From Andreprevotia chitinilytica DSM 18519 (GTDB lineage Bacteria; Pseudomonadota; Gammaproteobacteria; Burkholderiales; Chitinibacteraceae), in contig NZ_JONM01000006.1 in assembly GCF_000711875.1 (NCBI RefSeq), positions 62,001-126,000 on the forward strand: DNA of 64,000 bases, written 5' to 3'. The notes under the pieces were generated by a model, which saw nothing but the letters and a program-made list of their open reading frames with translations, was not told the DNA's origin and ran no database searches. This document shows, in pieces, positions 47,226 through 55,970 of the stretch. The position numbers and the translations under genes are program-made. The stretch's first letter is position 1; each line of letters starts with the position of its first letter.

Positions 47226-49013
47226 ATGAGCAAATCCAAGACCGCGCTGGTGATTGGTGGCGGCGCGCCAAACATGCCGTTGATGGCGGGTGCACTGGCC
47301 GCGATGATCCGGCAGAACGTCGAATTCGATGTGATTTCCACCTCTGGCGCGGGTGCGCTGATCGGCCTGCTGTATGCCGCCCCGAAAGCGGCATCCCCGC
47401 TGGAAGCATTGGCCAACATCGTCCAGATGGGCGTAGCCGACCCGATCTATAACGCCTTTCCGGTCAACTACAAGATTTTCAACAAGCCGGGCGTGCTGGC
47501 CGACTTGTTTCGCCAGCAGTTGAATACGTCGCCCTATGCGCAGCTGGTCGAGCAACTGCATGCGATCAGCCCGGGCTTGCGGCTGTGGAGCGATTGGCAG
47601 CAATTCCTATGGGCGATCGCCACGCCATCCGACCTCGGTGCAGAAAGTCTTGGCCTGTGTGCGCACGTGCCTTTCGTCGAAGAAGTGGTCGACTTTTCCA
47701 AGGTGCGGGATGCCGGCGATTTCTATCTGAACGCCTACAACCTCGACAAGCACGAGATGGCGCTCTGGCATGGCCGCGATGTCGATCTGCAGCACTTCCG
47801 TGCGGCCTTGTCGTTCCCCTTCCTCTATCCGCCCACCGAAATCGATGGTCAGAACTACATCGAAGGCGCGGCGATCGATACCCTGAATTTCAAAGCCTTG
47901 ATCGGCGACCACGGGTGCGAGAAAGACATCGAGACGCTGGTCGTGTTCGATGTGCTGGGCGCGGAACAACTGCTGCGCGCGCCGACCAGCCTCTATGACG
48001 CCTGGGTGATGTCCATCATTACCCCGCTGACCGAAATCGCCAAGGACGACCTGAAGCTGTTCGAGCTGGTGCATAACCGCAAGCCGGATGGCAGCGCCAA
48101 GCGCACCTTGCTGAAGGTGCCGCTGCTGTCGAAGAACCTGCCGCCGGAGCGTTGGGCGCAGATGTTCGAATGGTCGTATTCGAACCTGCACACGCTGTTC
48201 CGCATCGGGTTCGACGTCGGTTTGCTCTTCTGCGGCGAGCATGCCAAGCGCTTGGGCATCGAGTTCGACCCGACCGTGCAGCCATTGCCGGAGGATTGGA
48301 CGACGGCGGACGTGGTGGGCAACGGTGCAACGGCCAAACCGTTCGCGACCAAGAAGCCGGCGGCGAAGGCACCAACCCCGGTGGCTCCGGCCAAAGCCGC
48401 TGCCAAGGCGCAGCCCGCTGCTGTGAAGCCGGTTGCGAAACCCGTGACCGCGAAACCGCCAGCGACGAAAACCGCTGCGGCAAAGCCAGCGCCTGTCAAA
48501 GCGGCCGCCAAACCGGTAGCCGCCCAACCAGCAGCCAAGCCGGCCGCAGCTCAATCCGTTGCCGCTAAGCCTGCAGCAACGGCCAAAGCGACGGCCGTAA
48601 AACCAGCGGCTAAGCCCCCAGTGGTTAAAGCCACGGCCAAGCCTGTAGCAGTCAAACCTGCTGCGGTGACCAAGCCGGTTGCCGCTAAACCTGTCGCCGC
48701 CGCCAAGCCGGCTCCAGCTACTGCCGCCAAGCCCGTTGTCGCGACAGCTAAACCAGCGGTTGCTGCCAAGCCAGTGGTGGCCAAAGCTAAGCCCGTAGCG
48801 AAACCGGCAGCCAAACCTGCTGCCAAGCCAGCCGCTGCAGCGAAGTCAGCCAAGCCGGTTGCTGCCAAACCGGCTGCCGCCAAATCCGCTGCAAGCAAAC
48901 CGGCCGCGCCAACACAGCCGGTCGCGGCGAAACCCGTGGCTGCCGCCGCGCCGGTGGTCGCTCCGCCGGTCGCTGCCAGCCCGAGCAAGACGACGGATGC
49001 GGAGCCGGTGTAA
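47226..49013 (+). CDS. Patatin-like protein with degenerate active site and histone-H1-like tail
   Basis: 595 residues in two parts. Residues 1-330 follow the patatin fold: the oxyanion glycines GGGAPN at 11-16, then DVISTSGAGALIGLL at 35-49. Aligned on AGAL, the nucleophile position is Gly41 rather than Ser; Ser40 in STSGA could still serve. The dyad Asp of the usual DGG is Glu213 (YIEGAAIDTL). About 225 residues from roughly 370 on are almost only Ala, Lys, Pro, Val and Thr in AAKP/KPVA units, like AlgP or histone H1 tails. The tail probably binds DNA or another polyanion. Catalysis is doubtful. Confidence 0.75.
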   Translation: MSKSKTALVIGGGAPNMPLMAGALAAMIRQNVEFDVISTSGAGALIGLLYAAPKAASPLEALANIVQMGVADPIYNAFPVNYKIFNKPGVLADLFRQQLNTSPYAQLVEQLHAISPGLRLWSDWQQFLWAIATPSDLGAESLGLCAHVPFVEEVVDFSKVRDAGDFYLNAYNLDKHEMALWHGRDVDLQHFRAALSFPFLYPPTEIDGQNYIEGAAIDTLNFKALIGDHGCEKDIETLVVFDVLGAEQLLRAPTSLYDAWVMSIITPLTEIAKDDLKLFELVHNRKPDGSAKRTLLKVPLLSKNLPPERWAQMFEWSYSNLHTLFRIGFDVGLLFCGEHAKRLGIEFDPTVQPLPEDWTTADVVGNGATAKPFATKKPAAKAPTPVAPAKAAAKAQPAAVKPVAKPVTAKPPATKTAAAKPAPVKAAAKPVAAQPAAKPAAAQSVAAKPAATAKATAVKPAAKPPVVKATAKPVAVKPAAVTKPVAAKPVAAAKPAPATAAKPVVATAKPAVAAKPVVAKAKPVAKPAAKPAAKPAAAAKSAKPVAAKPAAAKSAASKPAAPTQPVAAKPVAAAAPVVAPPVAASPSKTTDAEPV

Positions 49014-49038
49014 AGCTCAGTTCTAGAAATCGGTGAAG

Positions 49039-49072
49039 TGCACCAAGGCGGCCAAATGGCCGCCTTGGTGCA
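49039..49072 (+). terminator. Long perfect hairpin after the patatin-like gene
   Basis: A 16-bp perfect stem (49039-49054 with 49057-49072), core AAGGCGGCCA / TGGCCGCCTT, two-base centre. The T-run after it is weak (CATTCT), so it may also act as an mRNA-stabilising hairpin. Confidence 0.65.
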
Positions 49073-49102
49073 TTCTGGATGTGCTTATCCCCATTCACTC
49101 GC

Positions 49103-49215
49103 GTACAAGGCTTCTAGCCTTGCTCTGGGAAAGTGGGAGAGGGGGCTTCCAAAGAGCGCGGCATGTTGCCGCACCCTCACCCCCGGCCCCTCTCCCACAA
49201 GTGTGAGCGGGGAGG
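49103..49215. repeat. Dispersed GGGAGAGGG repeat, copy 1
   Basis: Shares with 63152-63290 the ordered blocks CAAGGCTT, GTGGGAGAGGG, GGGGGCTT, GCATGTTG, CCCCTCTCCCACAAGTGTGAG and a final GGGGAG. GTGGGAGAGGG and CCCTCTCCCAC are inverted, so the element can fold. Such elements are dispersed in many proteobacterial genomes. Confidence 0.7.
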
Positions 49216-49243
49216 AGACTTCCGGGCGGGGATGACGCCTGCT

Positions 49244-49329
49244 CCGTAGGGCGGATCACCCCGTGCGGGGCGATCCGCCGTTTACCGCGTGAGTGCGGCG
49301 GAACGCCCGTTGGGTGTTCCGCCCTACGG
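49244..49329. repeat. Palindromic GTAGGGCGGA element
   Basis: Terminal inverted arms CCGTAGGGCGGA (49244-49255) and TCCGCCCTACGG (49318-49329) are perfect over 12 bp. Inside are two further hairpins (GGATCACCCC..., GGAACGCCC...). It resembles the element at 60852-60913, which also begins TGTAGGGCGG. Confidence 0.65.
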
Positions 49330-49383
49330 TGACGCGACTCCGCTAGCAGGGAGAGGCGAGGGTGTGCCGCCAAAGGGCCAGCG

Positions 49384-50046
49384 CTAACGCTTGCTCAGCA
49401 CCGTCAGCCCATCCCCAAGTGGCACCAGGCAGTGCTCGACCCGCTCATCGTCGCGTAGCCGGTCGTTCAGGCTACGGATGACGCCGACTCCCGGTGGTTC
49501 TCCATCCGATGGCGTTGCCACACGGCCGCTCAGCAGCATGTTGTCCAGCAGGATCAGCCCGCCGGGGCGTATCAGTTGCAGGGCGGCTTCGTAGTAGTCG
49601 GGGTAGGCGGGTTTGTCGGCGTCGATGAACACGCAGTCATAGGTTCCTGCCGCGCCTTGCTCCAGCAGCGTGGTCAGCGTCCGCAATGCCGGTTGCAGGA
49701 TCAGTTCGATCCGTCCAGACACACCAGCGACTTGCCAGTGTTCACGGGCAAGTCGTGCGAATTCATCACTAATGTCACAGGCGGTCACCCGGCCTTGTTC
49801 GCCCATGGCCAAGGCGGCGGCGAGCGCGCTGTAGCCGGTAAAGGTGCCGACCTCGAGGTAGCGTTTCGCGCCGATCAGTCGCAGCAGGAACATCAACAGC
49901 GTGCCTTGTTCGGGGGCGAGCTGCATCTTGGCCAGCCGGTGCTGAGCGGTGGCGGCGCGTAGTTGCGCCAGCGCGGCCGGTTCGCGGGAAACGTGCTGCC
50001 AGTAATCGGCCAGCTTCGGGTCGAGCGGGAGGGTGGTTCTGGTCAT
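49384..50046 (-). CDS. O-methyltransferase, family 3 (CCoAOMT-like)
   Basis: A 220-residue SAM-dependent class I methyltransferase. EVGTFTGYSALAAALAM (about 62-78) is the SAM loop and DCVFIDADKPAYPDYYE (about 136-152) carries the metal-binding aspartates of the catechol/caffeoyl-CoA O-methyltransferase family. Substrate unknown. It lies at the end of a run of minus-strand genes, 26 bp after the TPR gene, possibly co-transcribed. Confidence 0.87.
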   Translation of the reverse strand: MTRTTLPLDPKLADYWQHVSREPAALAQLRAATAQHRLAKMQLAPEQGTLLMFLLRLIGAKRYLEVGTFTGYSALAAALAMGEQGRVTACDISDEFARLAREHWQVAGVSGRIELILQPALRTLTTLLEQGAAGTYDCVFIDADKPAYPDYYEAALQLIRPGGLILLDNMLLSGRVATPSDGEPPGVGVIRSLNDRLRDDERVEHCLVPLGDGLTVLSKR

Positions 50047-50072
50047 CGATGGGGGGTGATTGGGCGGATGGA

Positions 50073-51167
50073 TCAGCGGGGAAGCAGGGTCGCCTGCCGC
50101 ATGCGGACCCGTTCCAGGTGCAGGCGCAGATCAAGTTGCTTGAGTTGTTGCGTGGTGGTCTTGGCCAGCCGCAGGCCGCCGCCCTGCTTGCGATTGCGTT
50201 CGCGCACGGCGGCGTGCAGGCGCTTGTGGTGTTCCAGTGCAAGCTTGAATTCGCCGACGTCGAGATACAGCTGTGAGAGCAATTCTTCGGTTTGCAGGAC
50301 GAAATTGGGCAGATTGGCTTCGTCGCTGACCCGGTTGGCGGTCTGCAGGCATTCCAGCGCCGCCTTGGGTTGGCCGAGTTTCTGGTAGGTACGGCCCAGG
50401 TTGAGCAGCACATGGCTTTCGCCCCAGGCGTTCTTGGCATCGCGGTAGATGCGATACGCGTCGTTCAGATAACGCTCGGCGCTTTCGAATTCGCGTTGTT
50501 CGAAATGGATCAGGCCGTAATAGCTGGTGACTTCGGCCGCCCAGCCCGAGTGCTGCACACCCCGTTCCATCAGGCCGGTGGCGGCGTCCAGTGCGGTGAG
50601 CGCGGTGCCGTGGTCGTGCAAGCGGTAGGCATCGGCGGCGAGGTTGATCTGGATCGCGCAGGCCAGCCGGTCTTCGCCGAGCGGCAGAACGATCTGCTCG
50701 GCAATGCGATGGAAATGCAGTGCGTTGATGAAGTCGTCAAAGGCGAAGTAGACCTTGCCGATGCCCATATAGGCATGGGCGCAGTACAGCATGTCGCCAC
50801 GTTCGCTGGCGGTTTCCAGGCATTTGATCCAGGTATCCAGCGCAGCGTGGTAATCGGCGGCAAAGTAGTACAGCTCGCCCAGTTCATTGAGTGACCAGGT
50901 GAGCAGGGCCGGGTGTTTTTCGCGCTCGATCAGCCGGACCGCATCTCGCAGGGTGGTGATGGCCGCACGGGATTGGCCCAAGTGCGACAGGGCGCGGGCG
51001 TGTTCCTTGTGCGCTCGGGCGATCAGCGGTGTGTCGCCCAGCCCCTTGGCATTTTGCAGCAGTGTTTCGGCGCGGCTGAGCCAGTTGGGGCGGTCGATGC
51101 CTTGCGTGATCGCGATTTGCAGCTCATAGAGCGCATTTTCAAGGACTTTGGGGGTGACTGGGCTCAT
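50073..51167 (-). CDS. TPR-repeat protein, paralogue of the neighbouring cyclase N-terminus
   Basis: 364 residues built almost wholly of tetratricopeptide-like helical repeats, with no signal peptide. Several blocks match the TPR part of the next gene in the same order: WIKCLETASERGDMLYC against WIKCLDLAVDIGAVDCY, GLIHFEQREFESAERYL against GLIYSEAGEFVLARHYF, and LLNLGRTYQKLG against LLGLGRMTLKAG. It ends where the other protein begins its GGDEF linker. The two genes are only 7 bp apart. Probably a duplicated sensor part without output domain. Confidence 0.8.
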   Translation of the reverse strand: MSPVTPKVLENALYELQIAITQGIDRPNWLSRAETLLQNAKGLGDTPLIARAHKEHARALSHLGQSRAAITTLRDAVRLIEREKHPALLTWSLNELGELYYFAADYHAALDTWIKCLETASERGDMLYCAHAYMGIGKVYFAFDDFINALHFHRIAEQIVLPLGEDRLACAIQINLAADAYRLHDHGTALTALDAATGLMERGVQHSGWAAEVTSYYGLIHFEQREFESAERYLNDAYRIYRDAKNAWGESHVLLNLGRTYQKLGQPKAALECLQTANRVSDEANLPNFVLQTEELLSQLYLDVGEFKLALEHHKRLHAAVRERNRKQGGGLRLAKTTTQQLKQLDLRLHLERVRMRQATLLPR

Positions 51168-51174
51168 CGGTGCC

Positions 51175-52803
51175 TCACACGATCAGCGCTTCGCGCACGC
51201 GATTGCGCCCGCTGCGTTTGGCGACGTAAAGCGCCTCGTCAGCGTGGCCGATGAGCTGCTCGCCGGCATCACCGGGGCGGAGCGGCGCACAGCCGATGCT
51301 CACGGTGACCTTGAGGCCGGGTGCGATGTGCTGCGGCCAGTCGTAATCGGCGATGCGATGGCGGATGCGTTCGGCCACCTGCATGGCGATGGCGGCCGGT
51401 GTGCCGGGCAGCACCAAGGCGAACTCTTCGCCACCGTACCGCGCCAGCAGGTCGCCATCCCGAATGCCGTCCAGCAACAAGCCCGCGCCGGTTTGCAGTA
51501 CGCGGTCGCCGATCAGATGCGAAAACCCGTCGTTGATGCGTTTGAAGTGGTCGAAATCGATCACCAGCATGGACAGCGGCTGGCCGGTGGCATGGGCTTG
51601 TTGCACCATGGCCGGCAGCCGCTCGTCGAGGGCGCGGCGGTTGTAGATGCCGGTCAAGGCATCGCGGTAGGCCGCGGTTTCCAGTTTCTTCATCTGCTGG
51701 CTGTGTACATCGCGCTGTTGCCGCAGGCGAATCACTTCCAGCTCGGAGGACATCAGCCGCAGCTTGATCTCGACATTGGCCAGCCGGCGGGCCGAGCGCG
51801 AGGATGCCCGTCCGGCCGCCCCTTCGTTGGCGATCAACAGGTAGTGATCGTGGTAGCCGATGTAATGCATGAGTGCGCGGGCATGGTCGCCGCGTGCCTC
51901 ATACAGGCTGGAGAGTTCCTCGTGGATCTGCATCGTCAGGTTGGCCGCACCGAAGCGGGAGACCACTTCGAGCGCTTGCTGCAGAAATTTCTCCGCCTCG
52001 ATGTCGTTGCCGGCTTTGAGGGTCATCCGCCCCAGGCCAAGCAGGGTCACCGTCCGACCCCACAGGAAGCCCGGCTCCAGATTGATTTCGTAGGCGCGGT
52101 CGAAGTAATGGCGGGCCAGCACGAATTCGCCTGCCTCGCTGTAGATCAAGCCGAGGTAGTTACAGATTTCCGCCAGCCAATCACGGCGTAGCGGCAGGAT
52201 CAGGTATTGCTCGGCCTGCATCAGGATGGCTTTGGCAATATCGAAACGCTTGAGCTGGATCAGGTCGGCCGCAAGGTGCAGCGAGGATTTGGCGCGCAGG
52301 TCGACATCGTCGTGGAGTTCGGCGAATTCGTGGGCGAGTGCGTTGTAGTAGAACGATTGCTGCCGGTCATCCTGGGCGACGTGCAGGTTGCCCATCCCAA
52401 GACAGGCTTCGATGTAGCAATCGACCGCGCCGATGTCGACGGCGAGGTCGAGGCATTTGATCCAGTAAGCTACAGCCTTACCGGAGTCTCCGTTCGCGGC
52501 GCTGCATTGGCCAAGGGCGAGCAGGAGTTGCGCAGCGAGATGCGGGTGGTTTGCTTCTTCTGCGAGGCGCAGCCCTTTGATGAAGAGCGGCCTTGCCTTG
52601 CTGGCGCCAGAGAGGACGAGGGCCGATTTGCCCCACCAGAGCAGCGCTTGCGCTTCGCCTGCCGTGTAATTTGCGGCTGTCGCCAGTATGGCGGCTTTTT
52701 GCGCAAGCTCCAGGGTCAGCTCGCAGCGCGGCGCGTAACTGTCCTTCGCCTCGTTGAGAAGGCGGTCGATTTCAGCGAACGGGTGCGCGATGGCTGGATT
52801 CAT
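51175..52803 (-). CDS. Diguanylate cyclase with TPR sensor (TPR-GGDEF)
   Basis: 542 residues from the ATG at 52803 (MNPAIAHPF); the longer open frame lacks family support. Residues 1-360 are TPR repeats; a short coiled linker follows; then a GGDEF domain. Its active site is RYGGEEF starting near residue 457. The inhibitory RxxD site (RDGD) stands five residues before it, so product feedback by c-di-GMP is expected. No membrane segment: a soluble cytoplasmic cyclase regulated through protein-protein contacts. Confidence 0.92.
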   Translation of the reverse strand: MNPAIAHPFAEIDRLLNEAKDSYAPRCELTLELAQKAAILATAANYTAGEAQALLWWGKSALVLSGASKARPLFIKGLRLAEEANHPHLAAQLLLALGQCSAANGDSGKAVAYWIKCLDLAVDIGAVDCYIEACLGMGNLHVAQDDRQQSFYYNALAHEFAELHDDVDLRAKSSLHLAADLIQLKRFDIAKAILMQAEQYLILPLRRDWLAEICNYLGLIYSEAGEFVLARHYFDRAYEINLEPGFLWGRTVTLLGLGRMTLKAGNDIEAEKFLQQALEVVSRFGAANLTMQIHEELSSLYEARGDHARALMHYIGYHDHYLLIANEGAAGRASSRSARRLANVEIKLRLMSSELEVIRLRQQRDVHSQQMKKLETAAYRDALTGIYNRRALDERLPAMVQQAHATGQPLSMLVIDFDHFKRINDGFSHLIGDRVLQTGAGLLLDGIRDGDLLARYGGEEFALVLPGTPAAIAMQVAERIRHRIADYDWPQHIAPGLKVTVSIGCAPLRPGDAGEQLIGHADEALYVAKRSGRNRVREALIV

Positions 52804-52970
52804 GGGCAGAGTTTCTTGGCTCTGCCATTGTAGGTAAATCTGTAAGGCTACAACAGTGCGGCGATTCCCCGATTGGGGGCCGGCGGGAGGAGACGATCGG
52901 TAGCAGGGTCGGGCTTGACCGTGCGCATGGCGCCATCGGGGCGCGGCCAAGCCCGGATCATGTCAGCTGG

Positions 52971-54698
52971 TCAGCTGTTCAGCTTCACCAGCAGATTGCG
53001 CAGTTCTTCCGCATCGCCGCTGGCGCGCATGGCATCGATGGTCGGGCGAATCTTGCCCAGGTCGGTCGAGAGCACCTGCTGCTTCACCTTGAGCAGCTGC
53101 GCCGGCAACATCGAGAAACGGCGCAGGCCCAAGCCCAGCAACAGGCGGGTCAGGTTCGGGTCGCCAGCCATTTCGCCGCACATCGATACCGGTTTTTCCA
53201 TGTGATTGGCGGTTTCGATGATGTGCGCCAGCAGCGAGATCACTGCCGGGTGCAGCGGGTCGTACAAGTGCGAGACGCTATCGTCATTGCGATCGACCGC
53301 CAGCGTGTACTGGATCAAGTCATTGGTGCCGATCGAGATGAATTCCAGATGATTCAGGAACGAGGCTACGCTGACGGCGGCGGCCGGCACTTCGATCATG
53401 CCGCCCAGTTCGATGTGCTCGTCCATCGTGACGCCTTCTTCTTTCAGCTGCGCCACGACTTCGTTCAGATGCTTGCGAATCTGCTTCACTTCCCCGACGT
53501 GCGACAGCATGGGAATCAGCAGCTTGATCTTGCCGTGTGCCGAGGCGCGCAGCAGCGCCCGCAATTGGGTGCGGAACATCTGTGGTTCCGCCAGGCACAG
53601 CCGGATGCCGGTCAGGCCCAGTGCAGGGTTGGGGGTGTCTACCTCTTCCTGCCATTTCGGAATCTTGTCTTTGCCCAGGTCAATGGTGCGGATGATGATG
53701 GGTTTCTTGCCCATCGCCTCCGCCACTTGCTTGTAGGCTTCGTACTGTTCGTCCTCGGTCGGCAGGTCGTCTTCGCGCAGGAACAGGAATTCAGAGCGGA
53801 ACAGGCCGATGCCGGCCGCGCCGTTGCCGAGCGCCTGCACGCTGTCGTCGGGCAGTTCGATATTGGCGAAGAGTTCGATCTCGATGCCGTCACGCGTCAC
53901 CGCTTTTTTCTTCAGGATGCCCTGCAATGCGGACTGTTTCTCGGCCCACAGGGTTTGCCGGGCGCGGTATTCGGCGAGGATGGTTTCATCCGGATCGACG
54001 ATGACGACGCCGTTGACGCCGTCGACGATGATCAGCTCGTTGTCCTGGATCATCGAGCGCGCGTGGCGCAAGGCCAGCACCGACGGCAAATCGAGACTGC
54101 GGGCGAGAATGGCGGTGTGGGAGGTCGGGCCGCCGACGTCGGTGATGAAGGCGACGTATTGGCTGTCCTTGAACAGCACCATGTCGGCGGGCGACAGGTC
54201 GTGCGCGACCAGGATGCCGTCGCCGGCGTTGGGCACCGGCAAGGGCGACAGCGCATCGTGGCCGGCCAGTGATTTGAAAATCCGCTCTGCCACCTGGATC
54301 ACGTCATTGCGGCGTTCGCGCAGGTATTCTTCTTCGATCTCGTCAAATTGCGCGAGCAGCACATCAAGCTGCTGGCGTAGCGCCCATTCAGCGTTGCAGC
54401 GCTCGTGCGCAATCAGGTCGCGAGGTTCTTTGGATAAGGTGTGATCGTTCAGCAGCATGATATGCAGGCTGAGGAACGCGCCCAGTTCGGTCGGCGCGTT
54501 TTCGGGAATGCTGCCCCAGAGCTGTTCCAGCTCTTGCCGGGCGTGGCGCACGGCGGCGTCGTAGCGGGCCTGTTCGGCCGGCACGTCCGCATCGTGCAGC
54601 ATGTAGTGCTCGACCTCGATGTCGGCTTGGGAGACGAGGTGTGCGCGGCCAATGGCGATGCCGCCGCCGATCCCGATCCCGTGCAGTGAAATACTCAT
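52971..54698 (-). CDS. ptsI: PTS enzyme I
   Basis: A 575-residue phosphoenolpyruvate-protein phosphotransferase. The phosphorylated residue is His194 in GGPTSHTAILAR. The C-terminal PEP-binding domain has LFRSEFLFL, RTIDLGKDK, GTNDLIQYTLAVDRND and the catalytic cysteine in SMCGEMAGDP. It follows ptsH in a minus-strand set EIIA-HPr-EI with no sugar permease, so it probably regulates rather than transports. Confidence 0.97.
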   Translation of the reverse strand: MSISLHGIGIGGGIAIGRAHLVSQADIEVEHYMLHDADVPAEQARYDAAVRHARQELEQLWGSIPENAPTELGAFLSLHIMLLNDHTLSKEPRDLIAHERCNAEWALRQQLDVLLAQFDEIEEEYLRERRNDVIQVAERIFKSLAGHDALSPLPVPNAGDGILVAHDLSPADMVLFKDSQYVAFITDVGGPTSHTAILARSLDLPSVLALRHARSMIQDNELIIVDGVNGVVIVDPDETILAEYRARQTLWAEKQSALQGILKKKAVTRDGIEIELFANIELPDDSVQALGNGAAGIGLFRSEFLFLREDDLPTEDEQYEAYKQVAEAMGKKPIIIRTIDLGKDKIPKWQEEVDTPNPALGLTGIRLCLAEPQMFRTQLRALLRASAHGKIKLLIPMLSHVGEVKQIRKHLNEVVAQLKEEGVTMDEHIELGGMIEVPAAAVSVASFLNHLEFISIGTNDLIQYTLAVDRNDDSVSHLYDPLHPAVISLLAHIIETANHMEKPVSMCGEMAGDPNLTRLLLGLGLRRFSMLPAQLLKVKQQVLSTDLGKIRPTIDAMRASGDAEELRNLLVKLNS

Positions 54699-54800
54699 AT
54701 GCCTTCCTCGTCGACCGCTGATACGGCCTTTTTTTTATATGGTCGGGCGTGCCGGCGACTGCATGCGACCGGCTGCGTATGTTCTATTTTATTTTTGTAT

Positions 54801-55073
54801 TTATTCGCCTTCACCAAACTTGTCGGCAACCAGCGCCTTGAGCGCGTCCAGCGCTTGCGCGTCGTCCGGGCCATTGCTGGTTTCGATGGTGATCATGCTG
54901 CCTTTGCCGGCGGCCAGCATCATGACGCCCATGATCGATTTGGCGTTGACGCGCTTCTGGTTACGGCTCACCCACACTTCACATTGGAACTGGCTGGCCA
55001 ATTGGGTGAATTTGCTCGAGGCCCGCGCATGCAGGCCCAGTTTGTTGACGATTTCGACTTCTTGGCTGGGCAT
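54801..55073 (-). CDS. ptsH: PTS phosphocarrier HPr
   Basis: A 90-residue carrier with His15 in KLGLHARASS accepting phosphate from enzyme I. Ser46 (NAKSIMGVMML) is the HPr-kinase site, conserved in betaproteobacteria that have HprK. Located 102 bp before ptsI and 51 bp after the EIIA gene. Confidence 0.97.
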   Translation of the reverse strand: MPSQEVEIVNKLGLHARASSKFTQLASQFQCEVWVSRNQKRVNAKSIMGVMMLAAGKGSMITIETSNGPDDAQALDALKALVADKFGEGE

Positions 55074-55124
55074 ACTGGTAATCCGTAAATGCTTAATCTT
55101 AGGTACTTTGGGGCCGTTTGCTGC

Positions 55125-55526
55125 TTAGCTGCTTGATGGCGGCAACATGTAGAGCACGCCTTCCAGCCCACCGGTGATCGCCTTGCTGACGACGGTTTCG
55201 AGCGGTTGATGGCAATAGGTGAGCGCGCGTACCAGCATGGGCAAATTGACGCCCGCCACCGCTTCGATGCGGCCCGGTTCGATCAACCGGTTGGCGACGT
55301 TCGATGGCGTGCCGCCATAGATGTCCGTGAGCAGTAGCACACCGCTGCCGTCGCTATCGAGCGTCGCGACCATTTGTCGTGCGCGTTCGACCACTTTGTC
55401 CGGGTCATCTGCCTTGCTGACGGCAAGCTGCATCAGGTTGGGCAGGGGACGGCCCATGATGTGCTGGGCACAGGACATGAGCGCATCGCCGAGCGAGACA
55501 TGGGTGACGATGATGATGCCGACCAT
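55125..55526 (-). CDS. PTS EIIA component, mannose family
   Basis: 133 residues from MVGIIIVTHV. His9 is the predicted phosphorylation site. LMQLAVSKADDPDKVVERAR and LLLTDIYGGTPSNVAN are typical of EIIA-Man. AAAGGAA lies upstream of the ATG; the frame extends 44 codons further without support. With HPr and EI but no EIIB/C/D nearby, this is the incomplete PTS common in betaproteobacteria. Confidence 0.92.
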   Translation of the reverse strand: MVGIIIVTHVSLGDALMSCAQHIMGRPLPNLMQLAVSKADDPDKVVERARQMVATLDSDGSGVLLLTDIYGGTPSNVANRLIEPGRIEAVAGVNLPMLVRALTYCHQPLETVVSKAITGGLEGVLYMLPPSSS

Positions 55527-55970
55527 GCGAAAGGGTTTCCTTTGAGCGCCACCCCCTCCGCAGACGGATGGCGATGACGGATAAATATCATGGATTCCTG
55601 AATTTATACCGGAATCCGGGGATGCTTCCCAGCGTGACGATCCCCGCTTGACGTGCAATTACAACCGGCTGCCAGTAAGGGGGGCGCTTGCGGCCAGTCA
55701 GCCGTGTCATGACAAGCGATATCAGGTGATGCTGATCCACCACACTCGTTGCGTATCAGCGCTGGCGGACCGGTATCGACATGATCGCCAAGCCTCGGTT
55801 CCACCGCCAGATGCAATCGGCAAGCGGGGCTGTTTTTAAGTGGGGGCTTAGGAATGCATGGCGTGGCGGAAATAAAAAAGCGGCCCGCATGACGGGCCGC
55901 CCCAGTTGGCTACTTCGCTACTACTTAATAGCTTTCTTATCTTTTATCCATACCGCACCGTATGTCGCGG
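55527..55970. other. Intergenic region between EIIA and the amylase gene
   Basis: Holds an inverted repeat GGATTCC / GGAATCC (55592-55617) close to the EIIA start and the amylase terminator. Short open frames here are not convincing. Confidence 0.5.
55874..55900 (-). terminator. Intrinsic terminator of the amylase gene
   Basis: Stem GCGGCCCG / CGGGCCGC (55880-55900, 5-nt loop) followed on the minus strand by six T. It lies about 70 bp after the stop codon. Confidence 0.88.

Larger units (their letters stand above)
49014..49383. other. Intergenic repeat-rich region
   Basis: Contains a terminator hairpin and two different dispersed palindromic elements, listed separately. No gene is supported here. 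Confidence 0.6.

Noticed and set aside
48340-49010. Repetitive DNA considered as CRISPR or satellite array
   Set aside because: The repeats are short, degenerate and in frame with the Ala-Lys-Pro tail of the patatin-like protein; there are no spacers.
52910-52955. Inverted pair CGGGCTTG / CAAGCCCG after ptsI as terminator
   Set aside because: The loop is about 30 nt and there is no T-run; termination cannot be supported.
55604-55839. Short open frames on both strands before the EIIA gene
   Set aside because: They overlap each other on opposite strands, lack ribosome sites and resemble nothing known.
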